From Anthoceros angustus (Eukaryota > Streptophyta > Anthocerotopsida > Anthocerotales > Anthocerotaceae): a stretch of 64,000 nucleotides of DNA. The notes beneath the pieces were generated by a model, which saw nothing but the letters and a program-made list of their open reading frames with translations, ran no database searches and was not told the DNA's origin. Positions 1 through 12,230 of the stretch are shown here, piece after piece. The DNA lies in NCBI GenBank assembly GCA_010909165.1, contig MU008188.1:620001-684000 (forward strand). Reading direction: 5' to 3'. The position numbers and the translations under genes are program-made. Position 1 is the stretch's first letter; each line of letters opens with the position of its first letter.

Positions 1-24
1 GCAGTTTTGTGTATTATCTTTCAG

Positions 25-2146
25 GTGGCCACCTCACGAGTTCGATCTCGCATCATTTGGGCTCTTGCCGAGCATTTCGACCTAGAAAGTCTGGATCCTC
101 TTCTGGCCGATGATCCTGAGGATCCTCTAAATATCCTCGTTGACAACATCCATAAAGTGTTGTTTAATGTGGATGGTGCTATGAGTGCTGCCACAAACAG
201 GCTTCAGGATGTCCAGGCAGCCCTTCTCTGTGCGCGACATCTGGGTTCACAAAATCTGCGTGCATTGCAGCTGCTGACAAAGGAAGTGGACGATTTTAGG
301 AGTAGCAACTTGGCTGATGCGGTAAACAAGCACCAGTGTCGGCTCATATTGCAAGTTTTCCGCTACATATCCAAACATCCTGAGTCTAGGTGAGCTGGTA
401 TACTCATTGCTTGCTGTCAGTAGGTGCCGTAGTGTGTTGGGGTGAGACACTTTTGAGGGCATAGTTATGCTGACACATGTTATGCTTACTCCTAACTTGC
501 CACCACCAGGTGGATTGGAGTGGCTCCTGCTAGTGGTGATTATCCTTTCAGCCACCACAAGCTGTCTGTGCAGTATTTCGATGCATCTGCAGCTCAAGAT
601 CGAAAGCTGGAAGATCTTGTTCATACTGCTGTTGAGGAACTCTGGAGACCACGACCTACAGAGCTTGAACTCGTCACAAGCAAAAATCCTGCCTTAGCAC
701 AGTACAGGGCTCCTCCAAGGGTGCAGACGATGTCAGGCAGCAGTGACCCATGCTATATCGAATCTTACCATTTGACTAATGCAACTGACCGAAGGTTGAC
801 ATTACATCTGAAGGTACGCGGTGGTCGGAACTGGGCACGTCAGTGTTGTGCTGTTTGATATGTAGCTCGTTTCACAATGTGGGTAAATGATCAGGTAATC
901 AACATGACAGAGCTGGAACTTGGCCGGGTTGACATACGTGTTGGACTTGGTGGTTCTCTAAGCTTCATGGATTCTGGAGTCCAAGCTATCCGGGAGCTGC
1001 ATAAGCTTCCTTCACAGGCATGTTTTATGGGCGGAAAAGTAGCAAGTGAAGTTTCTCGCTTGTTTCTTTTGAGTGGGGTATTTTGGTGCTCATACTCAAC
1101 TTCTTGTTACGCAGGATCCAATCCTCTGTAGTGTGACCGTTGGAGTATCAAAGTTTGAGCACTGTTCTCTTTATGTGCAAGTACTGCACTATCCTTACCA
1201 TGGCTCAGGCAACACAGGTGCTGATGAGGGTCTGTCTGCGGAGGATGATGGTTTGCAAGGAGTTCGGCTCAGGAGAAGCATTCGGCCAGAGTTTGGTGAG
1301 CCTGTGGTGCTCAGGTGTCGACCTTACAGAATCCCACTCAATGAGCTTCTGTTGCCAAGGAAGTGCTCACCAGTCGAATTTTTCCACATCTGGCCAAGTT
1401 TGCCGGCGGTTGTGGAGTTTACAGGGGCTTATAACTATAAGAGTAGTTTGATTAAGTCGTCTGCATGGGACACTGATAGTCCACATTTTCTCATTGGGTT
1501 GAAGGCCTTTGCATCTAAGCCGTTTCACAAAGTCTGTTCGCACGTCCTACGGTCCGTTGGTGGTTTCCAGGTAATGTACTTCTATAGCAAAATGTTTTGA
1601 GGTACTGTTGCCTTTGCCTGCAATTTGTGGAGTAAGATGGTTGTTGATGGCTGTGCGGGTTATTGTGCCTCACAGACTTGCTATGCTGCCACAACATGGT
1701 ATGGCGATTTCCTTGGGATGCTAATTTTTGGGGCCAGCGAAGTGAGCGGAGGCGTGGACTTAGGGGACGAGAACAGAAGAATGCTCTGCAGATTTGTGCT
1801 TGGTGCCTCGTCCTCAGCCATTCTGGATGAGATTATGCTGGATCCGCAACTTTGGTTGGATGATTTGAGTGAAGACGCGTTGCACGTAATTCCAGAGGCA
1901 GACGTCCAGTTGGCTGCAGACGAGAAACTTCGAAAGTTGAATGAGCGACATGCCCTTCCCAAGTTAGCAGGACCCTCTCCCGTCGTAGAGGTACAGGAGT
2001 CTCTTGTTCCTGGCATGGACCAGCCTTCTGAACCTTCGACTTTGACATCTTTCAAGGCGGACGAGATGGAACATAGAGCTTTGCAGGCGGCTGTGTTGGA
2101 GCAATGGGAAACCTTTCAACAAGTGCAACCTGTTGTGGCTGCTTAG
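25..2146 (+). CDS. TPLATE: TPLATE, C-terminal half (5' exons lie left of the window)
   Basis: TPLATE is the large subunit of the plant TPLATE/TSET complex, which works with AP-2 and clathrin at the plasma membrane in endocytosis and cell-plate formation. Five exons are visible: 25-389, 510-813, 895-1017, 1115-1570 and 1676-2146, about 572 codons against the family's usual ~1,170. Phases join without a break. Recognised blocks include IIWALAEHFDLESLDPLLADD, NKHQCRLILQ, SGDYPFSHHKLSVQ, ELELGRVDIRVGLGGSL, SPVEFFHIWPSLPA and FLGMLIFGASEVSGGVDLGD, in the order known for the appendage-like C-terminal region. Introns are 81-120 nt. The third visible intron has a GC donor. The C-terminal tail after LHVIPEADVQLAADEKLRKL is acidic to mixed and lacks the long Glu/Lys run seen in angiosperm TPLATE. 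The start codon is outside the window. The identification is firm; it rests on family knowledge and no database search was run. Confidence 0.93.
1018..1114 (+). other. GC-AG intron in TPLATE
   Basis: The exon ending in a Gln codon (CAG, 1015-1017) is followed by GCATGT instead of GT. The acceptor is TTACGCAG at 1107-1114 and the next exon starts GATCCA. Only this junction keeps the conserved peptide SQ-DPILCSVTVGV in frame. Using the GT three bases later would create a stop. The other TPLATE introns here are GT-AG. Confidence 0.8.
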
Positions 2147-2787
2147 GCCTGCGAGGCTCAGCTTTCCATTTCGCGTAATTGCTCACTGACAATCCCATCA
2201 GTTCCATTGGAAAAGCACGTTTGCCCCGCGCTCTCCTGAAGTCACTGATTGCGCTGCGAACGGTGGAAGACGTACATACAAGGCAGAGAGTCTCCTTGCG
2301 AACCCCACACCTGTTCACTGTGAACAGGTAATGTCTTCACCATTTAACTTTTTTGTCTCTGTCCCGACATCCAGTATATGTATGTACATATGTATATGCA
2401 TATGTCTGTATGTAGGCATGTACTGAAGTTGACCAAACTGTTGAACTCAGTTTGAACACTATTCGTCCAGATACATACTGTGCGTATTGTGGAAGTGGTC
2501 CAACGGCTAGTGAGCTTACCCCAACGTCTACATACTTGAATTGTGCCCCTTTCTCTGCGTCTCAGCGTTCCTGCTACACTGCGCGTATCGACCTTGTTTC
2601 ACTATGTGCTGCTGCTGCATTCTCTGCGACATGGTCATGTGGTGGGCATTCTGGGCTGTTTCTTATGCCAATGCTTTAATCCCTCGTAGCCGGGTTAGGT
2701 GTCCACACAGGCGGTAGGAGGGCCCCATCCATTGCAACTTCAAGAACACAGCGTCGCAATTTGAGGGATCAAAGCTACGAGCTTGAC
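2147..2787. other. Intergenic, TPLATE 3' end to next gene
   Basis: No supported gene. It should contain the TPLATE 3' UTR and the promoter and leader of the next gene. Around 2375-2425 there is an AT-rich, mostly alternating purine-pyrimidine tract with repeated TATGTA and CATATG steps. The region is otherwise unremarkable. Confidence 0.5.
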
Positions 2788-3615
2788 ATGGATAGGCAAG
2801 AGCTGCTCTTTCAAGCTACCGAAAGCGAGTTTGTGAAGGACGAATTCTACGAGGACTTCCAAGCGCCCAAATTTTACGACTTCTGTATTCCTCACCAATC
2901 TGTGGACGCCGATAGCTGGTTTCGCGTCACATCTTCACAGTCTGGTAAGTGGAGTCCCACTCTCACTCCTTCCTGCATTCACTTGTGAGCGATACTCAGA
3001 ATATGCATCATCTGTTGCACTGTACCAACTTTCTGCTTCGGTGTGATTCACAGGTGCGCTGAATAATGTCGCACCAGAGACACCAGAAGCAGAGGCCGAA
3101 GTTGCGGAGCGTGAGGCCCCCGCAGGAAAGGAGGAGGTGGTGATGGAGTTGGCTACGTCAGCACCACGGGATAGCCAGGCACAGGAGAATCTTTCAAGCC
3201 TGTTCGACAAGCTGTTGCTTCTGCCTAACAGCAATTCTTCTCAACCATCGGGTGATGATGGAGAAGAATTGCCAGCCGGAGTGAAAACGTTGGTGGAAGC
3301 ACCTAGCATTTCCGAAGCTCCTCCCAAAGTGATGGACAGTCCGAGAGACGAGCTCAAGTGCGTAGGACCAGATGCCGACAAAACTGACAATTGCATGTCT
3401 CTTCACCCACCTTGCAAGCAACAAAACAGCAGGAAAAGGTCTCCGATTTCATCCTTGTCTTTACTGGCCTAACCTCCCAGAATGTCTCTTACACTCGTGT
3501 TCTGCCTGGGCCGTGCAGAAAGAGCAGCAAAGTCATGGCCGCTGGGAACCTGGCTGCTGCTCCTTCAGGTCAGGACTTGGTCCGTGATGTTCGAAGCAAC
3601 CAACCAAGCAAGGTG
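2788..3615 (+). CDS. TPX2-like protein, N-terminal exons
   Basis: The first ATG in a good frame (2788) opens a peptide with the acidic-aromatic motif FYEDFQAPKFYDF followed by DADSWFRVTSSQSG. This is the layout of the N-terminal Aurora-binding segment of plant TPX2 (D/E-F-Y-x-F-x-A-P-x-F-x-D-F, then W-F). TPX2 is a spindle assembly factor that binds microtubules and Aurora kinase and acts in mitotic spindle formation. Exon 1 ends at 2944 with a GT donor. Exon 2 starts at 3054 and is Glu/Ala/Ser-rich and low-complexity. A possible 43-nt intron at 3438-3480 leads to an exon ending near 3615 with a GTGAGA donor. The phase across that intron is not clean, so the junction is tentative. An ATG further upstream in the same frame was not preferred because the sequence there is not conserved-looking. 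The gene probably continues in the next entry. Confidence 0.5.
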
Positions 3616-4014
3616 AGATGATTCAATCCTCTTAAGCAACATCCCGTTAGATGCTCTACACAAATTGAAGCCCTGGCCTGCCCTCAACTGGATCAATGTT
3701 CCCCATTCTGCCAAGCCATAAACTAAGGTACTTGGGTTGCTGGTTGAAGGTCAAAGGTGCCCTTAAGAAGCTGTCAGGAGCGGGCAAATCTGGATCGCGA
3801 ATCAACGAGGTCACCTCAGTCAGGCGACATCCTGGGTGCTCTGTCGGACAACACAAAAAGCTCAAAACGACCTGTCCTCAACCATTCCGGCTTCTTACAG
3901 AGGTTTGCGTCATTCAATGCTAATGGTGACGCCGGTGGCCTGCTGGGCGAGTTTGCGCGATAACATGCCTGCGTGAACAGGAGAGATTGAAGTGATATTG
4001 ATGTTTTGATGCAG

Positions 4015-4938
4015 GAACGAGGTGCCATTAAGGAGCTTGAGTTTAGTAAGAAGATGGAACAGTACAACAGTAGTAAAGACAACTTGCAACTACCTTCTTC
4101 ATTCTCCTCCACAGCTAATACTGCCTGGGTGAGTCCAGTAGGATTGGATAAACCCTCCTCCTGGTTGTTGCTCTCCTCTATGATGATGTCGCTTAACTCG
4201 TTGTTCGTTTAATCGGGTTCAATTCTCGCAGCAGTCTTAATCCTGTTGGTTTGGTTAGGGTGGAGTCAGGACCTGGAAACCTGTTTTAAAGGGCATGGTG
4301 AAAGATCTAAAGCGACCCTTGGAGCAAAGTTTGCAGTTTCATGGACGGATTGCTGGGCAACCACAAGGGAAGGCTCAGGTTGGAATCGTCCTCATGTAGC
4401 GGGCAACAGAAGAATTTACTTGGTGATTTTCCAATGGAATCCACGATAATAGTAGGCTAATTAGAGTTTCCACTTTGCCTTTGCAGTTGGACAAATTAGG
4501 GGAGGAGATGCAAGTCAAAGAGAAGGTATGTTGATTGAATCCCATATCATTGTTCCCTGATGCAGCGGTGTTCATAATGTTGAAAACGTTCCTAACTACT
4601 TAGTGGCTAGTTGTTGCAACAGGAGAGAGAACCATTTAAGGAGATCCAAGGCAACACAAAGGTGAATATCACGAGCGCTGTCTGCAGAAAATTGGGCAAA
4701 GAGCCTGCGAAAAGAGGATCTCAGGAGTGTGAGAAAACTGAGGAGGTATTGTTACTTGTCAAATACGTGTCGATACTCCCTTCCGGTAAGGACATGATGA
4801 TGCTAATTTGTTGGTTTCCAGGAAAGAGGTGCTTTGAAAGAAATAAAACACAATTGGACGACTGCTAGTTGTGCACTCAATCAGCAAGGACACATTCTCT
4901 CTTCCGCGTGCAGTATTTTGGCCGGAAAAGTTCGTCAG
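4015..4938 (+). CDS. Series of small exons, probable continuation of the TPX2-like gene
   Basis: Several short open segments are bounded by good splice signals: 4015-4128 (GCAG acceptor, GTGAGT donor), 4259-4378, 4487-4525 (39 nt), 4623-4661 (39 nt), 4689-4745 and 4821-4938. The peptides are Lys/Glu/Gln-rich. ERGAIKELE, EREPFKEIQ and ERGALKEIK recur at the start of three of them, as if an exon had been duplicated. RTWKPVLK in the second segment and LDKLGEEMQVKEK in the third loosely resemble the central segments of TPX2. No clear TPX2 C-terminal domain was found. The joining order and phases are not proven, and the gene could be a decayed or rearranged TPX2. Between 3616 and 4014 there is an open stretch (to about 3960) that was not assigned with confidence. 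Confidence 0.35.
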
Positions 4939-5130
4939 GTACGCGAGAGGGCTAGCTTAGAGTTTGTTGTGGTTCCCGGCAGCAAGCCAGATTGAGCGGT
5001 GCTTGGCGTAGAAGGCCCAGCTGAACTTGGAATTGGACGAAACGCGGATGGGGTGCATATTACTAAACTATCGCATTGCTGCAGTTGGTCGGACGTGTGG
5101 ACAAGACGAATGTATGCCTTCCTCCCCAAA

Positions 5131-6950
5131 CTCGTAGGTAAAGTATCAATGCTAAGAATTATATCCTAAGAAATATAATGCTTAGTCATTGAGGGTCTGT
5201 TATCTGTGCTGTAACTGCGTGAGTTGCACCGTGCAGATCTACCAAGAAACTGACAATTCCACAAGCCCCCAGTTTCCACTCGTCGAGAGGCAAACGAGAG
5301 TGCGCAAAAAAGGAACCGCGACCGAAAAGGGACTAAAGCAAGGGCAACTGTTCCTCCCCATCGCTACAGTCGTGCCGGCTGCCATCGTTATTGACAAGCC
5401 CGCTGTACCAATGTCTAAACTTTTCTGCCATTTCCATTTCACAAACAAGATTGACATGACCACGTTTCGGAAAGACGCATTTGTCGAGTTCCGTCAATTC
5501 TGGTTTGATTGATATCCAGCGAGTTATCAAACAGTTTGAAACCACACGGTAATACTGACAAACTCCCTCTATAACTCTTGATAAACGTGATATGTATTTG
5601 TTTGCGTCCCATCGCCGATGCACAAACCAACTCTCATCAAGCCCATCTCGTCCAGCTTTGTGTCAAGCAAACATTTCACATTTAGCGTCGTGCCGTGCAC
5701 GATGGTTATGCAACGGCAGTTGAACTCCTGATTGTGAACAACGTTCATTGGGAACCTTGTCTTGACAAGACACAGATATAACATCGCTTCTGCTGCTCAT
5801 TACGAAAGTCCACACGTCCCTCGAATCAGGCAGTGCATAAAGCTCATCCTGCCAGCTGAGGACAAAAAAGTGCACCGCTCAAACCACCCCCCTGACCTCC
5901 ACCCTGTGATCAAAAGAAGATCCACCAAGTTCACCTCAAATTTCATGAGCCTCGGCCGATGGCTTAGAGACTCTTCGCGGACCCACTTCCCAGCCAATCG
6001 ATTATGCACACCTTATCAGCCAACTCCAAGGAAGCTTGAACTCACAAGCCAAAAGATAAGACTCTAAATTCTCAAGCAAGCATCAACTAACCTTCATTTT
6101 CTGAATGAAAGTGCTGAAAGATGAGAAGATAGCAACGAGGAGAGCACGTACACGCCTCTTTACAAGGCCACTGGCTACAATGAATAGTGCGTGGGCACAT
6201 TCTGAGGTATTCTTTGCTGCAATCAAACGACTCAGATAATCAATCTTCTGATAAGCTAATTAAGCATTCAGGACTTTGCTTTGGCAAGTGCGATGTCATT
6301 GACCAGTAGCAGTTGCTTGGACATGGTCTTGATGCTCACAAGAGGCAATTTGAAATGAAACATCTTAAGTCTCACAAAATCCAAGCACATACAACTCACC
6401 TTGCGCCGCAGAAGCCCAATCCTACACCCTCACACAACTCAGCTTGCATCAACGTTCTCTTCTCCCCCAACAATGGCACTGCAAGATTACAAGCTACATA
6501 AGACCCCTTGCGATTTCGAGTGAGCCAGATCATGTGCACACCAAATGCTCACCACCTGATAGCTTGCCACAATCATGCACCAGCCATGACATACATATCG
6601 GGACTTCCTGCGCCACCTGCCACCACGTTTACCACTCTGTCACTTCTTCAACATATGCTGGTGATACTATCTCCATGGTCAGGAAGGCTTGACAATACAG
6701 TTCTGATGATGCTGTGAAAGCTGGCGTCCATTGCAAGCGAAAATGAGTCCCAAACATCAGCACAACACACATGTGCACCTGGACTTAAGACCATCACAGA
6801 ATTTGATGAAGTAGCCACAAGATCCGATACCGGACGATTTGTGAAAAGTACCTGTGAGACTGCACATATCCAAATTCAATCAATGACCAGACGAAGCTAG
6901 TCATAAAGACCTCCTATGACACACAGCTTGTTTAGCCCCCAACCGCAAAC
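5131..6950. other. Gap between convergent genes, no certain exon
   Basis: The right-hand gene is on the minus strand and the left-hand gene on the plus strand, so this span should hold both 3' ends. Open frames of 60-100 codons occur on both strands, but none shows recognisable domains with convincing splice borders. Terminal exons of the minus-strand beta-propeller gene may lie here. Confidence 0.35.
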
Positions 6951-6951
6951 A

Positions 6952-9900
6952 CTAAAAGCGATAAGAGAGCACACCAGAAAGCTCTAGGTGGCTGTCTGAA
7001 ACAGCAGAAATGCCCTCTCCCCCCCGTCCATCAAATCTGCAGTCCATGGGGAGTGAGACCATGTGCACAGTATGACCACCATCAGCCAGCCAGAGTCTCC
7101 TGCCTGCACCAATTCCAAGCCCAACTAGTAAAACCAAACTCAGCAAAAACTGTCTAAAGCAATGCATTGTGCACCCAAAGAAAAAAGTTCAACAAATCCG
7201 ACACTTCGTAGCGTGGACAATCAATCCAAAGATGTGCCAGAAAGAAAGAAAAAGCTCCATATCAGTTCTCAACTAGACAACTTACTGGACGATGCCCCTG
7301 CCTGTGACGACAGTGGGAGCACTGCAATCGACGAAACACTCAGAGAGGTCTTCAGTGGCCTTATTCTCAAATCACATCCATCCAGTCTCTCACGAGTCAT
7401 TCCTATGTTCTGCAGTGTCATAAGGTGCAACTTTCCAGACGAGTCCAGGACAATGAATTTTTTGGCACAAAGAGCTTGGATGTCGACCACCTGAGACTTC
7501 GCATGCATCCTAAAAGACAGACCCTCCTTTACAGCTGAACCAGCTAAAGCCACAAACCAATGGGCCACTTGCAATGCTGTTTGGTTTTGTTCACCACAAA
7601 AAGGACTTTCCAATTGTCGCAGCGGAGCGAGGCCCATCTCATGAGTTGCTCTACAAGCATGGCCTCCAAGTACAATCATTCTCCGGCCACTTTGAGGTAA
7701 GTAACCATTTTTCCTGTCATCAAGTGTTTTCAAACAATGATACCCTTGAGCATGACCTGAAAAAGTGAAACATAAGACACACGACTCAGGTTGCAACACA
7801 AGCTCATGAAAACCAACAAGCTGGTCATCGTTCACCAAGTCCAATGCACACACCCTGGAGATGATAATGCTCATACAACTAACTGGCCCACTTCACAAAC
7901 ATAGCATCAGCTGACAAATAACTTCGAAAGGTTGAGCACCCTGAATCAGAGCTTTGTGATGTGCACAGGTGACAATGGCGAATCAACAGCCAGAAATCTT
8001 ACTGCTTGTTTCAAAAGTGAGACCGTTGTCCACACCGCATCCGGTCAAAGAAGCAGATGATCGAGCAATTTTCTCAGAACCTCTGCCGGAAAGATGGCCA
8101 TTAAGTTCCTGAGCACCATCAGATTCCAAACTCTCTCTCACCTCTGGTCTGTTTCCAGCTATGAAGTCTTCCAACACGTATGCAACAGCACCTCCAGAAT
8201 CTTGGTGCTTGGAAACCACGCTTGGATGTTCCTCACACTGAAAACTTCCGGACAAGGACACCAGTTGTTCATCATCCAACTTTCTCTGTGAACCGATGAC
8301 TATCCTAAGCTCAGAAATTCCATTTCTATGTCCAGACTTCGTTGTTAGCTGAGAACTCACTTCAACTCTGTCTGTAGTCTCCACAGCTGGCCATCCCGTA
8401 TCCTCTGGCATATGACTGTTGCTTTCCTGAAAACAGTCATCCCTGTGCTTGTCACAATTGCTACCAGCTTCCTGGTCATCCACAACCTGACCAAACCCTG
8501 AGTCTACAAGACCTGCGGAAGTCCTTGATATGTTATGATCCAAGAGATACACTCCATCTTTGAACCTTGTGCTCTCTCTCTGCTTTCCTACTTTTTTCTT
8601 GGGTTTCAGTAGAGGAAGCAAGGGGAACACCCTAATCCCTTCGGCCTCTCCAAGCAGCATGTGCTGCATTGACAGATGTAAGGAGTAGACAGGTCTGTTG
8701 CAATCAACAACTGCACACCTCACCAGCTGCAGGCAAGCCTGCTTTCCGACACCCACCTGCTTCGCCCCTTCCCCAGAACTTTGGAGCACTTCCTTGGACT
8801 CTGTCCGACAGGACCCTTTCGAAAATTTTGTTGTGGTAAGAGTGTCAGCGCGCATCTGATTCATGCGGGTATTCCCCGCAGCAGAACTTGCCTCCACGAC
8901 CTTTGCCCCCATAATCCAAACTTTTCCTAGTCCATTGCCAGGAGAAAAATAAAAGGGTAAGACATGCACTTGGTGTAACATTGCACTCTGGCCAAATATC
9001 CAAAGCGAGAAGGCGCAAAACAAACAACAACTAAACCACATACACCCGCCGTCATATATCACATGAAGGTATCTCAAACAACGGAACATTTCAAAGAAGG
9101 CAACGTCGTAGGGCGCGCATAGCCAAAGATGGGAAGGGAAACATTTGCTCAGCAACCAGAAGGCCAGGTAGTGCTCCAACGAAAAAATGCATTCATCTAC
9201 CTGAATCCGGTCAGATCTAACCGGCAAGAAACCTAAGACGAGGGATACTAGGGACTACAACCAAGAGCGTAATGACCCAAATGCGAAAAGGGGACGCGAA
9301 GCCAGGGAGACACACCTGCAACCACGGAGTATATCGCGACGACGTTTACAGAAGCCGCCAGCTTCACGTTCATTCCGTGAGGAACATCCAGGCGTGCCAC
9401 CTTGCGTGACACTGAACTCGGCCCACGATCGCTCCTATCCATTCTGTTCTCAGAGAGCTTAGCAGAAGCCACTTCTGTGCGAACAGCAGAGAACCCAGGA
9501 GGCTCGCAGTGCCAGGCCATGAGATCAATGCAGGAACCACCTCTTCCTGGACGTGTTGCTACGAAGAAGACTTGACTTCTCTGAGCATCTGTTAGGGGCC
9601 TATCAGACCAGTTAGGAGGTCTCGGAACTTCCTCCAAATCGTTCCCTCGAGCCAGCACTTTGTAAGAGTCATCCCTTGCAGCTCCGACATCCGAGAATTC
9701 TTCATCCACCACCACAGCGTGCAATCCTACGGAGGCCTCAACTGAAGAACCTGCTTGGATACGCGTTCGGACTGTCGGCTCAACGCCAGAGACAGAGAAA
9801 CCCTTTGCACCCGCCCGGGAAATAACGGGATGACGTGGAGTTGTAGCAGCGGGGGAGGGGTCAAATGACGGCCGTCGGGCCTGCAGGCGTAGGAAGCAAG

Positions 9901-10084
9901 CATCGGAACAAGGAGCTGGGATGCGCTCCGTGGAAGAGGCAGGGAAGGAGGGTATGAGGCCGAAGAGAACGGCTGAGGCGTCCGCAAGGAGGAAGGCGAT
10001 GGATTGCGTAGGATGGTCCACCAGGGTCTTCACCACCTGGGTGTGGTGGAGTGCATCTGCTGCACGCAGCCTGTGCGCCTGCAT
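6952..10084 (-). CDS. Beta-propeller-like (WD40-type) plant protein of unknown role
   Basis: The minus-strand gene starts at ATG 10084 (MQAHRLRAADALHHTQVVKTL). Exon 1 runs 10084-9316 and ends GTTGCAG/GTGTGT. It joins exon 2 (8926 to 8003) in phase, giving NVVAIYSVVAGKVWIMGAKVVE, a typical propeller strand. Exon 3 begins near 7882 and carries VCALDLVNDDQLVGFHELVL, then KKFIVLDSSGKLHLMTLQNIG, ending before 7266. Exon 4 starts at 7103 after GGTGCAG and reads RLWLADGGHTVHMVSL. Repeated strands of the type 'VLDSSGxLHLM' and 'LADGGHTVHMV' indicate WD40/YVTN-like blades. The middle of exon 2 (Ser/Glu/Asp-rich) is probably a disordered insert. The fold is inferred from these patterns. I cannot name the orthologue, and the 3' end is not resolved. 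Confidence 0.6.
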
Positions 10085-11020
10085 CCCATTCCTTCATTCG
10101 CCCGCCCGACGTCGTCGCAATGTTTGTTCCCCTCAAACCAGATCGCTCAAGCCCATGTATATTTTTGTGGACGCTTTTATCTACCTCCGCCTAGATATTC
10201 ATGCCTTGAGGGTGTTTTAACCTTTTCGAGGTAGGTCAAATATTGCTTTTTTTCGTAGGCACTTAGCGTTTTGGGGGGAAGGGGGGGGGTTGGCCTCACC
10301 AGTAGGCGCGGACACCCTTTCAAAGGAAGACTTGGCGGATATTAGCAACCTTTCTTTATTAGCAACTTTGGACACTTGCACTAAACAGCGTTGTGGGGTC
10401 AAGGGGTGAAATGTCACATTGGACACAAATACAAGGACTTCGATCGAACCACCTGGGAGGTGCAGGTGAGGTTTGTTTCTTCTAGTGGGGCTATACATCA
10501 TGCTCTAACTTTGGAAGTATTTGAAAGTAAAAAAATCTACATTAATTATTTATAGATTCTCACAGTTGACTTTCTAGTTGCAGAAATATTTGCGTTTGGA
10601 CGAGATTTTTGAAATGATAAATTTCCTATCTGGATCCTACAACCTCACAAAAAAGAAATATTATTATGAAGAAATTGCCTTGCTCAACGACAGGCGTCCC
10701 TTTCTATTGCATTTGGGGGCACAGGTCTGCTGGCCATGGAGGCCTCAACGTTGGCGACCTTCCTTGGGAGTTGGGCTCTTTCTGCCCCCATCTTCATCGC
10801 TCGTTTCTGTTCCCAACATGTTCCCATCTTGGAGGCCTTTGTCTCGGGTGTTGAGGAGGGGGCCTTCCCTTTGTAGGCTTCCCCCTTCAACACACTTGAA
10901 GGTCCCCAGCCCGATAATGTCTCCAAGGATAATCTGTAGATCATAATTCCGCAAGCTTAATAAAAAAGTTGGGGAGGGAGCCACAATCTTGGTGAGGTAA
11001 CCCGACTGATGCGCGAAGCC
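10085..11020. other. Promoter side of the propeller gene, then unassigned sequence
   Basis: The first few hundred bases should be the upstream region of the minus-strand gene. A G-rich run (10268-10291, two blocks of six and nine G) stands out. From about 10560 the sequence is AT-rich and then becomes G/C-rich towards the LINE remnant. The open frames between 10578 and 10946 look like overlapping noise and may be the decayed 5' part of the LINE. Confidence 0.4.
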
Positions 11021-12230
11021 GAATGAAAGGATGCCAAATGCCACTTAAGGGTCCTTTAATAAAGATAGGTCACCAACGTGGGTCAAATCCTCCTTCAAAG
11101 CCTCATCCACAAAGCCCTGAGCAAAGGCCGGAGGTCCCACGGGGACCCCCAAGACGCGAAGTCCCTGCGAAGGAACTATGTCCCCCCAAGGAAATTGAAG
11201 AGAGGGAGTTTTGTCTTGACAGGGCGGTCTTTAGTAGGGCTCCTACCACTGCCCCACGGCTTTCTTCGGATGGTTTGTTTGGGACAGTCTATGATTAGCT
11301 TCGGGATTACTTTGCTCCCGAGGATCCTTCTAGTGGTTTCTCGGAGTTCTTCATTCAGGCGGCGGTAGTGGCTAGGGGTGAGACTCCTCAACAAATCTCT
11401 CGGGTGATGGGGGCCAACAGGTTACTGGCTATGAAGAAGCTCACGCCTGGGGTGCGCCTTGTTACCGTTGGGGAAGCATTCTTACGCTTCATAGGTCGCA
11501 GCATTGCTATCCAACTTCGGGAGCAGGTCCAGGCGCATCTTTGCCCCCACCAGATTGGATTGCCACTTCGAGGGGTTGTAAGTCGGCCGCATTTAGTATC
11601 GCGGCGGTTCTAGAGTCACATCAAGATTGGGTCACCTTGCAGGTGAATGTCGAGAACGCTTGCAACACGGTCTCTAGGACGGCAATTTTTACAAAGCTCA
11701 AGGATGCAAGCGAGCACCTTGCAAGTCTTATTCCTTTCGTCCGCTCTATCTATGGTTCTCCGTCTACCCTCTTCTTTCAGCACGGACCATCTAAGGAAGG
11801 TCTTACTGTGCTGGACTCGGTGACCGACACGGGACAGGGGGATCCCTTGGGAGGTGCCCTCTTGGCCATTGTGCACTTCTAGGCCCTGGTCATTACTACC
11901 GGCGCAGTCGGAGAGTGTCTCTTTGCGTCCATGGCGGACGACACTCATATCTTAGGACACCGGGGCAAGTGCAAGCACCTCGGGAGACGCCGAAAAAGGT
12001 GCGGTCTTGGAAAGCGCACTTCGAACAGGATGATCCAATTGCATTCGCAACCACTGGTAGGACTCTAGGAGCGGGCTGAGCTCGACCGTTCTCGGCCGTG
12101 ATGCCCCTCCGCGCGTCCATTCCCTAATACATCTTTGCTTGACCGATGTCGGCGTTCGAGGACTTATCTTTGGTCCGCCGTCACCACGATTTAGCGAGGA
12201 TTTGCAAGCTCATGACTTGCCGTGAAACAC
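11020..12230 (+). pseudogene. LINE-type reverse transcriptase remnant
   Basis: Fragments of a non-LTR retrotransposon reverse transcriptase lie in order in different frames. PQQISRVMGANRLLAMKK and RLVTVGEAFLRFIGRSIAIQL (about 11380-11515) precede HLCPHQIGLPLRG. Then comes DWVTLQVNVENACNTVSRTA (about 11625-11690), the A box with the first catalytic Asp altered to Asn. SVTDTGQGDPLGGAL follows near 11815-11865, and SMADDTHILG near 11930 is the catalytic A-D-D box. A later fragment LTDVGVRGLIFGP lies near 12140. Frameshifts and stops separate the pieces. No endonuclease domain or poly-A tail was seen. The family would copy itself by target-primed reverse transcription, but this copy is dead. Confidence 0.85.

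Noticed and set aside
5663-6067. Open frames on both strands between the convergent genes, including one with LSWQDELYALPDSRDVWTF
   Set aside because: They overlap each other and lack clear splice borders or family resemblance, so they were not called, although a terminal exon of the propeller gene remains possible.
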